Part shown: piece after piece, positions 1 to 10,919 of the stretch
How positions within the stretch are numbered: position 1 is the stretch's first letter
Layout of the letters: every line of letters starts with the position of its first letter
From: Capsicum annuum
Lineage: Eukaryota; Streptophyta; Magnoliopsida; Solanales; Solanaceae
Length of the DNA: 64,000 nucleotides
Reading direction: 5' to 3'
Assembly (NCBI RefSeq): GCF_002878395.1
Contig: NC_061121.1
Coordinates: forward strand, 14,664,937-14,728,936
Made by a program: the position numbers and the translations under genes
The notes under the pieces: model-generated
Database searches by the model: none
The model's input: the letters and a program-made list of their open reading frames with translations, nothing else
What the model was told of the DNA's origin: nothing

Positions 1-1201
1 AATAGCTAATTAAGGGAGTAGTATTTAGCACCGAGTCGGGTATGATTCCAAGGTCTCATGCCTCAAAACTATGTGCCATCGTAGGATTGAGATTTGAGTG
101 CCCATAGTGGGCAGAGTTGCGATCACCTTTGCTGAGGTTATACTCCCAGGCAAGAGTATGAAACCTCTCCCTAAAGTGTGGTTTCTTCCTTAGGAGGACG
201 AGACGTTGGACTCCATGTAGCTCTCATGGTTTATGCCGGTTAAGAGAACCTCTCTTAAGATGAAATGTTTTTCCCTAAAGCTTTGAAAGATTTTTAGAAT
301 AGTTTTAAAGAATCTCCCTTCAGATAAAGTGTTTTTCTCTAATAGTTTTAAAGCTTACATACTTCAGATTCTAGAACAGAAAGAGTAACATAAAAGCTTT
401 CAGAAAAACTAAGTGTTAAGGCTCACAAGTTTTACTTAGATTATGATTTACAGAAGAATATTAGCTACAGTTTTCAGATTTCAGATCTAGAGTGAGTCCT
501 TTTTACACTTAGACAATATGATATAATGGGAGAATACAAGTACAACTTTTAGAACTAAATGTTATTACTCACTAGATTTATAAAGCATGATTTGCTTCTT
601 ATGATTATTATTTTCAGCATTTCAGATATTCCAACTTTCATAAGTCATTTACATTTAGTATACCTTGTTTAATAAATGATGATTATGAGATGATGTTTTA
701 CTTATGCATATCACCCCCATATACTCAGTACATCCTCAAAGTACTGATCCACATATACGTTTATGTGCTACATTATTTCATAATGTAGGTACAGGTGGTC
801 AGTATCAGTAGCGTGAGTAGCTCGAGCATCTCTATCTACATTTAACAGTTGGTGAGTCCTCATAGTTCGTGGACTTATTCTATCCATTTAGATTCTGCAG
901 CTTATCAGTTTATGAGATTTAGTATTCTTTTCAGACAGTTCGAGTTAGCTGGGGGTCTGTCCCAGTGACTCTCTAGTTTTAGTAGTAGAGACTTTTCAGA
1001 CTGCTAGTTTTGATTCAATGTTGATGTATAAACATATTTCTCAGTTATTAGAGACAGTTTCCGCATTTTAGCATGACTTTTGTTCTATATTGCCATTATT
1101 CTAAGAGTTAGGCTCAATTGTATGCAGACAGGGTTAGCTTAAGGCTACTCGTAGTCTTGACCACTGTGTAACGTCTCAGGATCAGATTTCGAGGCGTTAC
1201 A
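1..1201 (+). repeat. Gypsy LTR, 3' part (truncated by window edge)
   Basis: The sequence matches in layout the complete solo LTR at 32,495-34,856: the shared phrases 'tagcaccgag', 'atgtgccatcgta', 'agagtatga' and 'gtagctc' occur in the same order. Both end in the same kind of terminus (ggcgttaca; here gaggcgttaca). No coding region is visible. The LTR start and any internal region lie outside the window, so it cannot be said whether this is a solo LTR or part of an element. Orientation follows the CA-type 3' terminus on the plus strand. Confidence 0.75.
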
Positions 1202-1708
1202 ATAATATTTTTTTGAAGATAATTATATTTTTTATTTGTTGTTTATATTCTTCTATAATTATACATCGACATTCATTATTTTATAAGTTATTTACTACGA
1301 CATCCAAATGTGAGTCAATTTAATTATTTTAATACACAGAGCAAAAATCAGTCAAGTCAATATTATGTCAATTTTTTAAAAGATGACAATTGAGATAATT
1401 GATTAAATACATTTTCTTTTGGTTAATAGTCACATACTATTGGTTAATAGTAATGTACTATTTAATGGTTAAAGAGCTAATTTTTCATTTTTTTTTTAGT
1501 AAAAAAATGAGGTTCTTTTTATTATAAATAAAAGAGGAGGGGGCAATTGTTGAATACACAAAAATAGAAAAATCAGATTTTTTCTTCTCTCTCAATACAC
1601 ACACGCATACTCCTTTCTCTTTCTTTAACTCTCACTTTCTCTCTTCTCTCTCTATCTAAACTCCATTGTCGCTGCTCTTCTCCTACGAAACTTTGCTAGA
1701 GCTCACCA
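1202..1708 (+). repeat. Tat/Ogre-like LTR, left piece
   Basis: This AT-rich stretch contains a TATA-like box (attataaata, about 1,530-1,539). A CT-rich leader (1,580-1,660) follows, as in the transcription start region of an LTR. The piece is interrupted after CCA at 1,706-1,708 by the CACTA element and resumes at 17,030. The true start of the LTR is not resolved. It lies somewhere between the Gypsy LTR end at 1,201 and the TATA box. An alternative start, TGTTGAATAC at 1,548 after a purine-rich run, is less likely because it would put the TATA box outside the LTR. Confidence 0.5.
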
Positions 1709-2169
1709 CACTACTAAAAAAACCTGAAAAATGACCACAAAAAACCGACCACACATTGTGGTCGAAATAAACCAACCACAAGTGCCCGATTTTTTTTTAT
1801 TTTTTATTTAAAAAAGCAACCACATGTGGTCGCTTTTATATTTTAAAATTTCAAAATAATTATTTATATAATTTTTATATTAATTATTATTTATTTTACA
1901 AATAAAAATTAAAAAAATAAAATCGACCACTTGTGGTCATTTTTTTAAAAAATATAATTAAAAAATATTTTTATAAACTGACCACTTATGGTCGATTTTT
2001 AAAAAAGATTTTTAATTTATTTTTTAAAAAATCAACCACTAGTGATCGGTTTTTAATTTAAAAAATAAAAAAAAAATTATAAAAAATCAACCACTTGTGG
2101 TCGATTTTTGAACTAAAAAAATATAAAAAGTAAATAATTTTTAGTAACCAATAATTATAATATGTTATG
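1709..2169 (+). repeat. CACTA 5' subterminal palindrome cluster
   Basis: Motifs of the form ACCAC-(A/T)-(A/T)-GTGGTC recur in both orientations at about 1,746, 1,823, 1,923, 1,980, 2,035 and 2,090, separated by A/T-only spacers. In the En/Spm family, subterminal repeats are where the TNPA-type protein binds. Here the near-perfect dyad of each motif means each could bind a dimer. The same motif recurs in the 3' subterminal region. Confidence 0.8.
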
Positions 2170-2174
2170 TAATC

Positions 2175-2408
2175 TGTTATAAAACAAGAAAGAATAAAGA
2201 AGAAGAGTAGAGAGAATAGAGAGAGTAATTCTTATTTCTTCTCTTGAGGTATGAGAGATCTTTAGATTGTCAATACAATGAACAAAACCTTTCTATTTAT
2301 AGGGAAAATCTACTCCTAGTCTGAGTAAAAGACAGATGCTTCAAATCCTAATAGATATTAAAGTAGATCTTGATAAACATTCACTATAATGTAAATAATT
2401 TTATAACA
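2175..2408 (-). repeat. 3' LTR of nested Copia
   Basis: A 234-bp direct repeat of 5,953-6,186, beginning TGTTATAAAAC and ending TTATAACA on the plus strand. The sequence 'ctatttataggga' read on the minus strand gives a TATA box (TATAAATAG), consistent with a minus-strand promoter. Confidence 0.92.
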
Positions 2409-2574
2409 CTCCCCCTTGAATGTCTAATTGGTAGATAATGTGCCTCATTAAAATCTTACTAAAAGAAACTAGTAGGAAAAAAATCTAGTGAAGGAAAAAG
2501 AGTACACATCTCTAATAATACGCATTTGGGCTGCCTCATTAAAAATCTGTAAGGGAAAAAGAGTACAGCGCATA

Positions 2575-3345
2575 TTAACTCCCCCTAATGAGAGCATCCT
2601 TGAACCTTTGCATCCCAATCTTGTGCACCATCTTCTTAAAAGTTGCAATTGGAGAAGACTTAGTGAATAAATTAGTTACATTGTCAGTTGAAAGAATCTG
2701 TTGCATGTTATTATCATCATTCTTTTGTAGCTCATGTATGTAGAAAATCTTTGGCAAAATGTTCTTCGTTCTATCTCCATTTATGAATCCTCCCTTAAGA
2801 TGTGCTATGTATGCTGAATTATCTCTGTATAAAACTATGGGTAGATTGTCATATTTCACACCACATTTTTCTCGAATGAGATGTATCATGGACCTCAACC
2901 ATACACATTCTCAGCTTGCTTCATGAATATCTATTATCTCAGCATGATTCGATGAAGTGGCTATGATAGACTGCTTTGTATATCTCCAAGATATGGCAGT
3001 ATCCCCACATGTGAACACATTGTATGTTTGAGATCGAGATTTATGCGAGTTAGATGAGTACCCAACATTTGCATGACTAGTAAAATTGGGACTACAATCT
3101 TTAGAATAAAATAAACTCATGTATCTTATCCCATTTCGATGTCTCCTAGTAGGAGTAGAAATATACCTTGCTAACAAATTGAGCAAAAGGCTATATTGGG
3201 TCTTGTAGTTTTTTACAAGATACATGAGTGCACCAATTGTACTATGATATGGTACTTCATAACCAATCCAAATTGGTATATTTCTCATTTCAGCAAATAA
3301 TCTTATTGCTTTTGAAAACTCTCCAAGAGTTTCAATAATTTTCAA
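2575..3345 (-). pseudogene. Copia polyprotein C-terminus (RNase H), broken
   Basis: Two minus-strand reading frames (2,911-3,345 and 2,575-2,898) together cover the Copia RNase H domain. The upstream part holds 'ISWRYTKQSIIATSSNHAEI', the degraded form of the family's WxSxKQ...TSSxxAEI motif. The downstream part holds 'LYRDNSAYIAHLKGG', 'DRTKNILPKIFYIHELQK' and 'DNVTNLFTKSSP', which are conserved family blocks (DN, K-H-I, DxLTK). A stop separates the two frames, and no start codon or upstream reverse transcriptase is readable. It belongs to the nested Copia element. Confidence 0.85.
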
Positions 3346-5952
3346 GCTATAAGCTTATAAAATATAAGGATTATCAATAAGTTTCCTAGAAACTTTTATA
3401 TTTTGAATCCTTAAAGAAGTTTTCATACAAATTTTTTCAAGTGATAATATTCAACATTTTATGTGTGGCATCTTCAAGTGTCTGAACTGCAAATCAAATA
3501 AGTTTTCACTTACCAAGATGCACCCTTTCATATCACTTGATAAATGTTTCTACGTCAGCATGCTTAAATAAACGTAGAATTCAGATCCTGGTAATCTTTC
3601 ACAATATTGTGCCAATATTGTATCAAAGATATTGATGATATATCATTTTGTATCGGTTCACAAGGCGACATAATATTTTGAGATCTCATCACTTCATTAT
3701 TTTTAGGTACATAAACCTCTCATAAGATTTCATGAAGTGTTATGTCATAGGCTCTTCAAGCGCATATTACCTTCTTATTATGATTATTTGCTCCTAATTA
3801 TATACAAGTACTATTTCATTTGGAACCGATTGGTCTATCATGCTTCATACATTCATAGACTTTGTCCTTTAGAGACATAAAATAGGAGCACTTGCAACTT
3901 AAATATGAGATGCATTCGGCATTTGACTTGAATTATCTTTTGAATGAGGATCTAATGATAATTCCTAACATACTTCTAGCTGCTTATAATCTCCCCCTTA
4001 TTTTAGGAAAGCTAACATACATCCTCCATCTTTGTGTATCATGGTACATTCATTAATCGTATACTGCACATCAAAACTATTAGATGGAATAGTTGGTTCA
4101 TGACCTTGAACCAATTGAGGGGGAATAAATAATCATAATTTATTGGTCTAATGCATACAAGTGTTATTGTATGCAACATATCATATTTCAAACCAACACA
4201 TGAAGCTTTGTTCTCATTAGCAATGGTTTAGCTATTTATCGAAGGCATTCAATGCTAAACCATCATTATCAAGATAACTTTCTTGATTGCACGATCTGAA
4301 AATTATGTTCTTAACTTAATTTTATTGAGTAAGCAACTTTATGAATGTCAAACTGCAGGTTGACAATGAATGTGTATGTGATCATCTTATTGATGCATCT
4401 TTTCAACATATCACATGATAAGTGAACGGGCCCTTATTCACCTTTTATTCTTTTCAGATTCTGAGGGATCTAATCCCAAAATTAGTTGGTCCAACCAACT
4501 TATCATGAGAACAAGCAACATTAAAGTTCATGAAGAATTTTCTAATTCTTCAATATATGTTCAATACTCAGTATGCACATCTTCAGGATATCACAATCGT
4601 TCATGTCAACTTATGAACTTTTAATCTAGTAAACTACAAGTTTACCATGATATGTGTTTTTGTTTTAGTAAATTTCAGATTTACTATTATATGAATAAAT
4701 TTCAGTTTTGCTACTTCAGAAGTAGATTTTAAAATTATTCAACCTCTTTCAGAGGTTAGTTTTGATACAATCACAATCAAGTGCACGTTTGCATTAATAA
4801 GTTTCTCATTCCCCAGGAATTGAATATAATCGTGCCTTAAGCCTATCAAATTATGATAGCTTATAACCTCTTTCAAGATTTTCCTACTTCAGAAGCAAAT
4901 CGAGGCATACATATGATGCAGAGAATTCTTCTCTAGTATATCTTATAATCATATAAGCGTGTGAAAATATCGTCACTTTTGATGATCATTATCATATTGT
5001 CCCTCCACGCGTATATTCGTGCATTTAATCACTTGCCTTCTTTCAGACATATTATGCACTGCTACCAAATACATCTTTAGAATGAAGTAAGTTGTCATAT
5101 TTCAGACTTATCATATATTTCTACCACATTCACTTCATGGAATGGAGCATATTCAATGGGTCAAATTTCATGACTTTTCATTAAACACCCATTATTTTGC
5201 CTTAGCCATCATAATATCATCAATATAGTGCATTGAGATCCAATCTCAACGTCTTATTCATATAAAGGTGTCTTAGGCATAAATTGATGGGACTTGAACC
5301 CAACATATTATCATCCCTCTTGATAATATTGTTATTGAGGAATAAATTTAAAACATAAATGGTTCCAGAGCAATTATTTTTCCTCAAATCCAACAATAAT
5401 TATTTTATTAGTTGCAAAAGACAGATAATATAAGGAATTACTAACCTTGAAATTATTTTAAATTTATAACACTTCTTAAGGTAATACACCTCCATTTGAA
5501 AATCTTGTCTATTAATATCAAAATTAATATATATATTCTACAAATTTTTTAGCTACTATATCCCACGTGATCTTGAACCAGTATATCATATTATTGGAAT
5601 AAAAACATATTCCAATTCAATGTCATGAAATTAATTAGAGGTGTAGAAGAAACTAACTCACAGTATTAGGGATGGCTTTTTTTTTTCCTTTTTCATGTCA
5701 TCAATCTTGAATTTGGTTGTGGTCAATTTCCTCGGTCATAGATTAACTCCAGCTGTGCCACTTATGTCTGTCCTCTTACCTTTCAACCACAAAGTTCTCA
5801 AACCAAACTCTGTAACATACACCAACGTGTACCATATCACTTTCAAGAACTTTGTCAACAAGCTCCATATCTTACGATTGTTTGATGAACTTGAAATTGA
5901 ACTCAAAGCTTAGCCTTTAAATTTGAGATGCCAGAGTCTCGTGCTGATAACG
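3346..5952 (-). other. Decayed internal region of nested Copia
   Basis: No reading frame of recognisable gag, protease, integrase or reverse transcriptase was found. The sequence next to the 5' LTR (minus strand, ending at 5,952) reads CGTTATCAGCACGAGAC, the position of the primer binding site. It does not match the usual initiator-methionine tRNA site TGGTATCAGAGC. Short plus-strand frames here look accidental. Confidence 0.6.
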
Positions 5953-6186
5953 TGCTATAAAACAAGAAAGAATAAAGAAGAAGAGTAGAGAGAATAGAGA
6001 GAGTAATTCTTATTTCTTCTCTTGAGGTATGAGAGATCATCAGATTGTCAATACAATGAACAAAACCTCTCTATTTATAGGGAAAATTTACTCTTAGTCT
6101 GAGTAAAAGACAGATGCTTCAAATCCTAATAGATATCAAAGTAGATCTTGATAGACATTCACTATAATGTAAATACATTTATAACA
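5953..6186 (-). repeat. 5' LTR of nested Copia
   Basis: A 234-bp copy of the left LTR, starting TGCTATAAAAC instead of TGTTATAAAAC, and followed directly by the target duplication TAATC. Confidence 0.92.
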
Positions 6187-6191
6187 TAATC

Positions 6192-6661
6192 AAATATATA
6201 TTATTTTCATTAAAAATAATTATATATATAGTCTAATATATATATGATTTTTTAAAATTACACTAATCACACGCAGTCGATAACCAGTATAATAATAATA
6301 AATATCAATCATTCTTAACTTTTGTGAAAAAATTACACTAAAAAATATATCAAACAAAATAAATAAATTACGTTAAACATAATCTTTATCTTTTACTTAT
6401 ATTTCAACATATAAAATAAATGTTTTCCTTTGTATATACTTTAAATGACGTTAAACATTCATAATCTTTGTATAATGAATATGTGTGTATATATATATAT
6501 CATACCGTTTAGATAATAATATTATGTTACTATTCCAGTCATAATAATGTAATATATAACCGATAATTCATCAGAATATAATGAACGTGGTCTATTATAA
6601 GGTAATATACTTGTGGATGTGATATATATAGTACGCAATCAAGAGTTCATATATATATAAG

Positions 6662-6692
<31 letters not shown>

Positions 6693-7800
6693 AGTGATCG
6701 ATTGATGAACGATGTAGTCAAAACCTAATATTATATTAAGCTAATCAAATATAATTAATCGATCACTCATCTGAGTATGTATAAGAAACACATCGCATTA
6801 TATTATTGGATAATATACTTGTGTACGTATGTGATATATATAGTACGTATTTAGAACTTGATATATTCGATAGTGTGTATATTTGTGTGTATGTATTGGT
6901 ATATATATAGCATATACATATTATACATTGAAGGTATATATATTAGTGATATACGATAATGTAATCGATAATTCATCTGAGTATTTATGAAATACATTGT
7001 ATATTATTATGGGGTAATAAATTATGTATGTGATGTTTATAGTACATATTTGAAAGCTGATAGACAATTGAATATATGTATATATACATATATATCGTGT
7101 AGTTACGTATGTAGTAATCGAAAGCTAGATAACTGAATCTATATATGAAAATAGTTTGAATGATACGTTGATATATATCATACTATTGAGGAAATAGATA
7201 TACTATTTTCGGTCAATGTAGACTCGCGTATATTGTTGAAGTTGTAATTACATAAAACTAGTATTACGAGGTATAAATAGGGGGAGGAAGGAAGTAGGGG
7301 AGGGAGACAGAAAATTGAATCCTGAAACTAGCATGCATATACTTACCATTTGCTTTGAATTTTGAATTTTGAACGACCGCTAAATTTTGATGGTGAATTT
7401 GAGTTCTTTGGCTTAAAATTTTTGTATCTGAGTATATGTGAACTACTTTGTATATTATTATAGGGTAGTGAAATCGTGTATGTGATGTTTATAGTATGTA
7501 TTTGAAAGTTGAAAGACAATTGAATATATGTATATATACGTATATCTCGTGTAGTGACATATGCAGTAATCGAAAGCTTGATAACTGAATCTATATATAA
7601 AAATACTTTGAATAATACATTGATATCATACAATTGAGGAAATATATATATTATTTAGTGTCAATGTAGATACGCGTATATTGTTGAAGTTGTAATAACG
7701 TAAGCCATGTAATCAATAATTTATTTGATTAATATGTTGTATTACGAGGTATATATCTCTCTCTATATATATAATATTGTAATTAAATGCTAATTAACCA
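6192..7800. repeat. AT-rich CACTA interior with a diverged duplicated block
   Basis: No gene is seen. A block of roughly 150 bp at about 7,020-7,170 is repeated at about 7,470-7,620: both contain 'gacaattgaatatatgtata', 'cgtgtagt' and 'gataactgaatctatatat' in order. TG/TA microsatellites lie near 6,630-6,700. Shorter related fragments (gtgatatatatagtacg) recur at 6,620 and 6,830, so this whole stretch looks like a decayed repeat array. Confidence 0.6.
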
Positions 7801-7849
7801 AAAGTTTATCGTAATTTCAAAATTAATTGATATGAGGTCAGTTTTAAAG

Positions 7850-8093
7850 AAAATAATGAAAAAAAAATTCTAAAATAACTCCTACCCGACCCCACCTCCA
7901 CATGATCCGACCCGACCTAAACACACACAAAAATTGACCTAAACAAACACAAAACTCCTAATTGAACACCCACATACACAAATCGACCTACACACATAAA
8001 TCAACCTACCCGACCTAAACACACCCAAAATACTTTTCCAAATCCTTCTTCAGCGACTGCTCCGGCTATACTCCGGTGACTACAGCTCAGGTA
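7850..8093 (+). other. Probable untranslated first exon of the CACTA transposase gene
   Basis: A C/A-rich tract (cccgaccta repeated, 7,880-8,010) is followed by 'ctactccggtgactacagctcag' split by a good donor 'gtatgag' at about 8,091. Base composition changes sharply to T-rich, intron-like sequence after the donor. Plant CACTA elements commonly have a leader exon and a long first intron; here that intron would run through the minisatellite to the transposase exons. This rests on the splice signal and composition, not on a protein match. Confidence 0.4.
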
Positions 8094-8949
8094 TGAGGTT
8101 CTTTTGAAGTTTTTTTTAGCTCACTTGTAGCTTTAATTTTGTTTTATTTTGTGAAATTTGTGCTTTTTGAGGTTGATTTATAAGCGTACTGCAATACTGA
8201 AGATTAGGTTAGTTTGAACTAGTTTTTGTAAGCTCGTTTGTAGCTCGAAGTTGGAATCTTTAATTGTTATTTTTTAAGATCCATAAGAACTCTACTTCTA
8301 TAGAGAGACATGTATAAAATCTACAGTATAGATGTTCTTTGGGTTGCATTCTGACTAAAGTTGAAATCTCTAGTTGTGGTTTGTTGAGATTCTTGATTTA
8401 CATTTATGGTTTAGCACTTTAGCTTGTTGTTTTTTGATATGAGTTTTGTTAAATCACTCAAAGTTGAAATATTTTGTCATGATTTTTGAGGCTCTTGATT
8501 ATTTTTTTTTGTTAGATTGAAGTTATTATTGGTTGAAATTTCTCGAAGTTGGAAACTTTAGCTGTGAACCTTTGAGATTTGATTTGCTTTTAAGGTTGGT
8601 AGGTTGTATTTGATATTAGTTGTAGTTATTCATGGAATAAATCTATTAAAGTTGGAATCTTTAGTTGTGATTTTTTTCAGATTCTTGATTTCCTTTTGTG
8701 ATTTTGCTTGTTGTTGTTTATATGGGTTTAGTTGGATTGAAGGTGTTATCGGCTGAAAATTATTCGTCTGCTTGGATACTGTTTATAAATATATATTTTT
8801 TGAATGACAGGTTGAAAATTATTCTTCTGCTCCTAATTTAGTATCTTTGCGGTACTAGCACTTCTGAATCTAAATTCGGTGACCGCTTATCTCTTTCACT
8901 TTAATTTAGGCAAAGAAAAGGCAATTTGATTTCTCTATATTTTCTTATA

Positions 8950-9105
8950 ATAAAGTCTTGTTATTGTTCATATTGAAGTCTAGTGAAGCCATGTGTGGCC
9001 TTGTTCGATTCACTAGCATTGTTGTTATCTTCTTATTATTGTTCATATTGAAGTCTAGTAAAGCCGTGTGTGGCCTTGTTCGATTCACTAGCATTGTTGT
9101 TGACA
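8950..9105 (+). repeat. Two tandem copies of a ~72-bp unit
   Basis: Two almost identical units run back to back: each has 'ttgttcatattgaagtctag', 'gccttgttcgattcactagc' and 'attgttgtt'. The first begins near 8,962 and the second near 9,037. They lie within the proposed CACTA intron. The open frames on both strands here are a by-product of the duplication. Confidence 0.8.
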
Positions 9106-9179
9106 TCTTGTTGGTCTTGTTGTTGCTTGTTTCTTGTATTGTGAACATTATCTTGTATCATTTGGTATGAAAGCTCAAG

Positions 9180-10790
9180 GCTTGGTTTTGAATGTGCAGG
9201 GACTTTAATGGTGATTTGGTAGGTTGAAAATGAAAAAGTGTAGGAACTTTAAAGGTGGTTTTTTGTTTTGAATGTGGTTATGTTTGGTGACTTGGTAGGT
9301 TGAAAATGATTAAGTGTAGGGACTTTTTAGTTTTTTTTTGTTTTGAATATGGTTATACTTGGTTACTTGGTAGGTTGAAAATGATTAAGTGTAGGGACTT
9401 TAAAGGTGACTTGGGAGGTTGAAAGTGGTTATGTTTGGTGACTTGATAGGTTGAAAATGATTAAGTGTGATTAAGTGTAGGGACTTTAAAGGTGACTTGG
9501 TAGGTTGAAAGTTTTTATGCTTGGTGACTTGGTAGGTTGAAAATGATTAAGTGTAGGGACTTTAAAGATTTTTTTTTTTTTGTTTTGAATGTGGTTATGC
9601 TTGGTTACTTGGTAGGTTGAAAATAATTAAGTGTAGAGACTTTAAAGGTGACTTGGTAGGTTGAAAGTGGTTATGCGTGGTTACTTGGTAGATTGAAAAA
9701 GATTAAGTGTAGGGACTTTAAAGGTATTTTTTTATTTTGAATGTGGGTATGCTTGGTTACTTGGTAGGTTGATAGTGGTTATGCTTAGGGAGTTTAAAGG
9801 TGACTTGGTAGGTTGAAAGTGGTTATGCTTGGTAACTTGGTAGGTTGAAAATGATTAAGTTTAGGGACTTTAAAGGTGGTTTTTTGTTTTGAATGTGGTT
9901 GTGCTTGGTGACTTGGAAGGTTGAAAATGATTAAGTGTAGGGACTTTAAAGGTGAATATTTTGTTTTGAAAGTGGTTATGCTTGGTGACTTGGTAGGTTG
10001 AAAATGATTAAGTATAGGGACTTTTAAGGTATTTTTTTGATTTGATAGTAATTATGCTTGGTGACTTGGTAGGTTGAAAATGATTAAGTGTATGGACTTT
10101 TAAGGTGTTTTTTTTTGTTTTGATAGTTGTTATGCTTGGTGACTTAGTAGGTTGAAAATGATTAAGTGTAGGGACTTTTAAGGTGTAATTTTGCTTTGAA
10201 AGTTGTTATGCTTGGTGACTTGGTAGGTTGAAAATGATTAAGTGTAGGGACTTTAAAGGTGTTTTTTTATTTTGCATGTGGTTATGCTTGGTTACTTGGT
10301 AGGTTAAAAATAATTAAGTGTAGGGACTTTAAAGGTGAGTTGGTAGGTTGAAAGTGGTTATGCTTGGTTACTTGGTAGGTTGAAAAAGATTAAGTGTAGG
10401 GACTTTAAAGGTGTTTTTTTGTTTTGAGTATGGTTATGCTTAGTTACTTGGTAGGTTGAAAATGATTAAGTGTAGGGACTTTTAAGTTGTTTTTTGTTTT
10501 GAAAGTGGTTATGCTTGGTGACTTGGTAGGTTGAAAATGATTAAATGTAGGGACTTTAAAGATGTTTTTTTGTTTTGAATGTGGTTATGATTGGTGACTT
10601 GGTAGGTTAAAAATGATTAAGTGTAGGGACTTTAAAGGTGAATTTTTTGTTTTGAAAGTGGTTATTCTTGGTGACTTGGTAGGTTAAAAATGATTAAGTG
10701 TAGAGACTTTAAAGGTGCTTTTTTGTTTTGAATGTGGTTATGCTTGGTGACTTGGTAGGTTTAAAATGATTAAGTGTAGGGACAGTTGAA
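9180..10790 (+). repeat. Minisatellite array in CACTA intron (~45- and ~75-bp units)
   Basis: About 20 units share the core 'acttggtaggttgaaaatga' then 'ttaagtgtagggacttt'. Long units add 'ttttgttttgaatgtggtta' plus 'tgcttggtg'; short units lack this part. Short and long units alternate irregularly, so expansion took place by unequal exchange with two unit lengths. T-runs inside the long units vary in length. No coding frame persists through the array. Confidence 0.92.
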
Positions 10791-10919
10791 TATGATTGAT
10801 ATCATAGATGGAACCTGATTAAAGCTAGATATATCAGCGGAACAATGATAATAGAATGGGAATTAGGGAGGAATTTGTTGAAGGTGTCAGATGATTTGTT
10901 GAACATGCTAAGACACTTG

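Larger units (their letters stand above)
2175..6186 (-). mobile_element. Copia LTR retrotransposon nested in the CACTA, 4.0 kb
   Basis: Two 234-bp LTRs (2,175-2,408 and 5,953-6,186) bound it and a 5-bp target duplication TAATC flanks it (2,170-2,174; 6,187-6,191). A polypurine tract (minus-strand CAAGGGGGAG) abuts the left LTR. The RNase H remnant lies beside the left LTR on the minus strand. Both show that the element is transcribed right to left. Only the end of the polyprotein is recognisable; the remaining internal sequence is non-coding or too decayed to place. The LTRs differ at only a handful of positions, so the insertion is fairly recent relative to the decay of the coding region. 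Confidence 0.92.

Noticed and set aside
5695..5913. 72-codon plus-strand frame
   Set aside because: It is inside the decayed, minus-oriented Copia element and shows no conserved motif.
8945..9170. Overlapping frames on both strands with repeated peptides
   Set aside because: The repeated peptide comes from a 72-bp tandem duplication in an intron.
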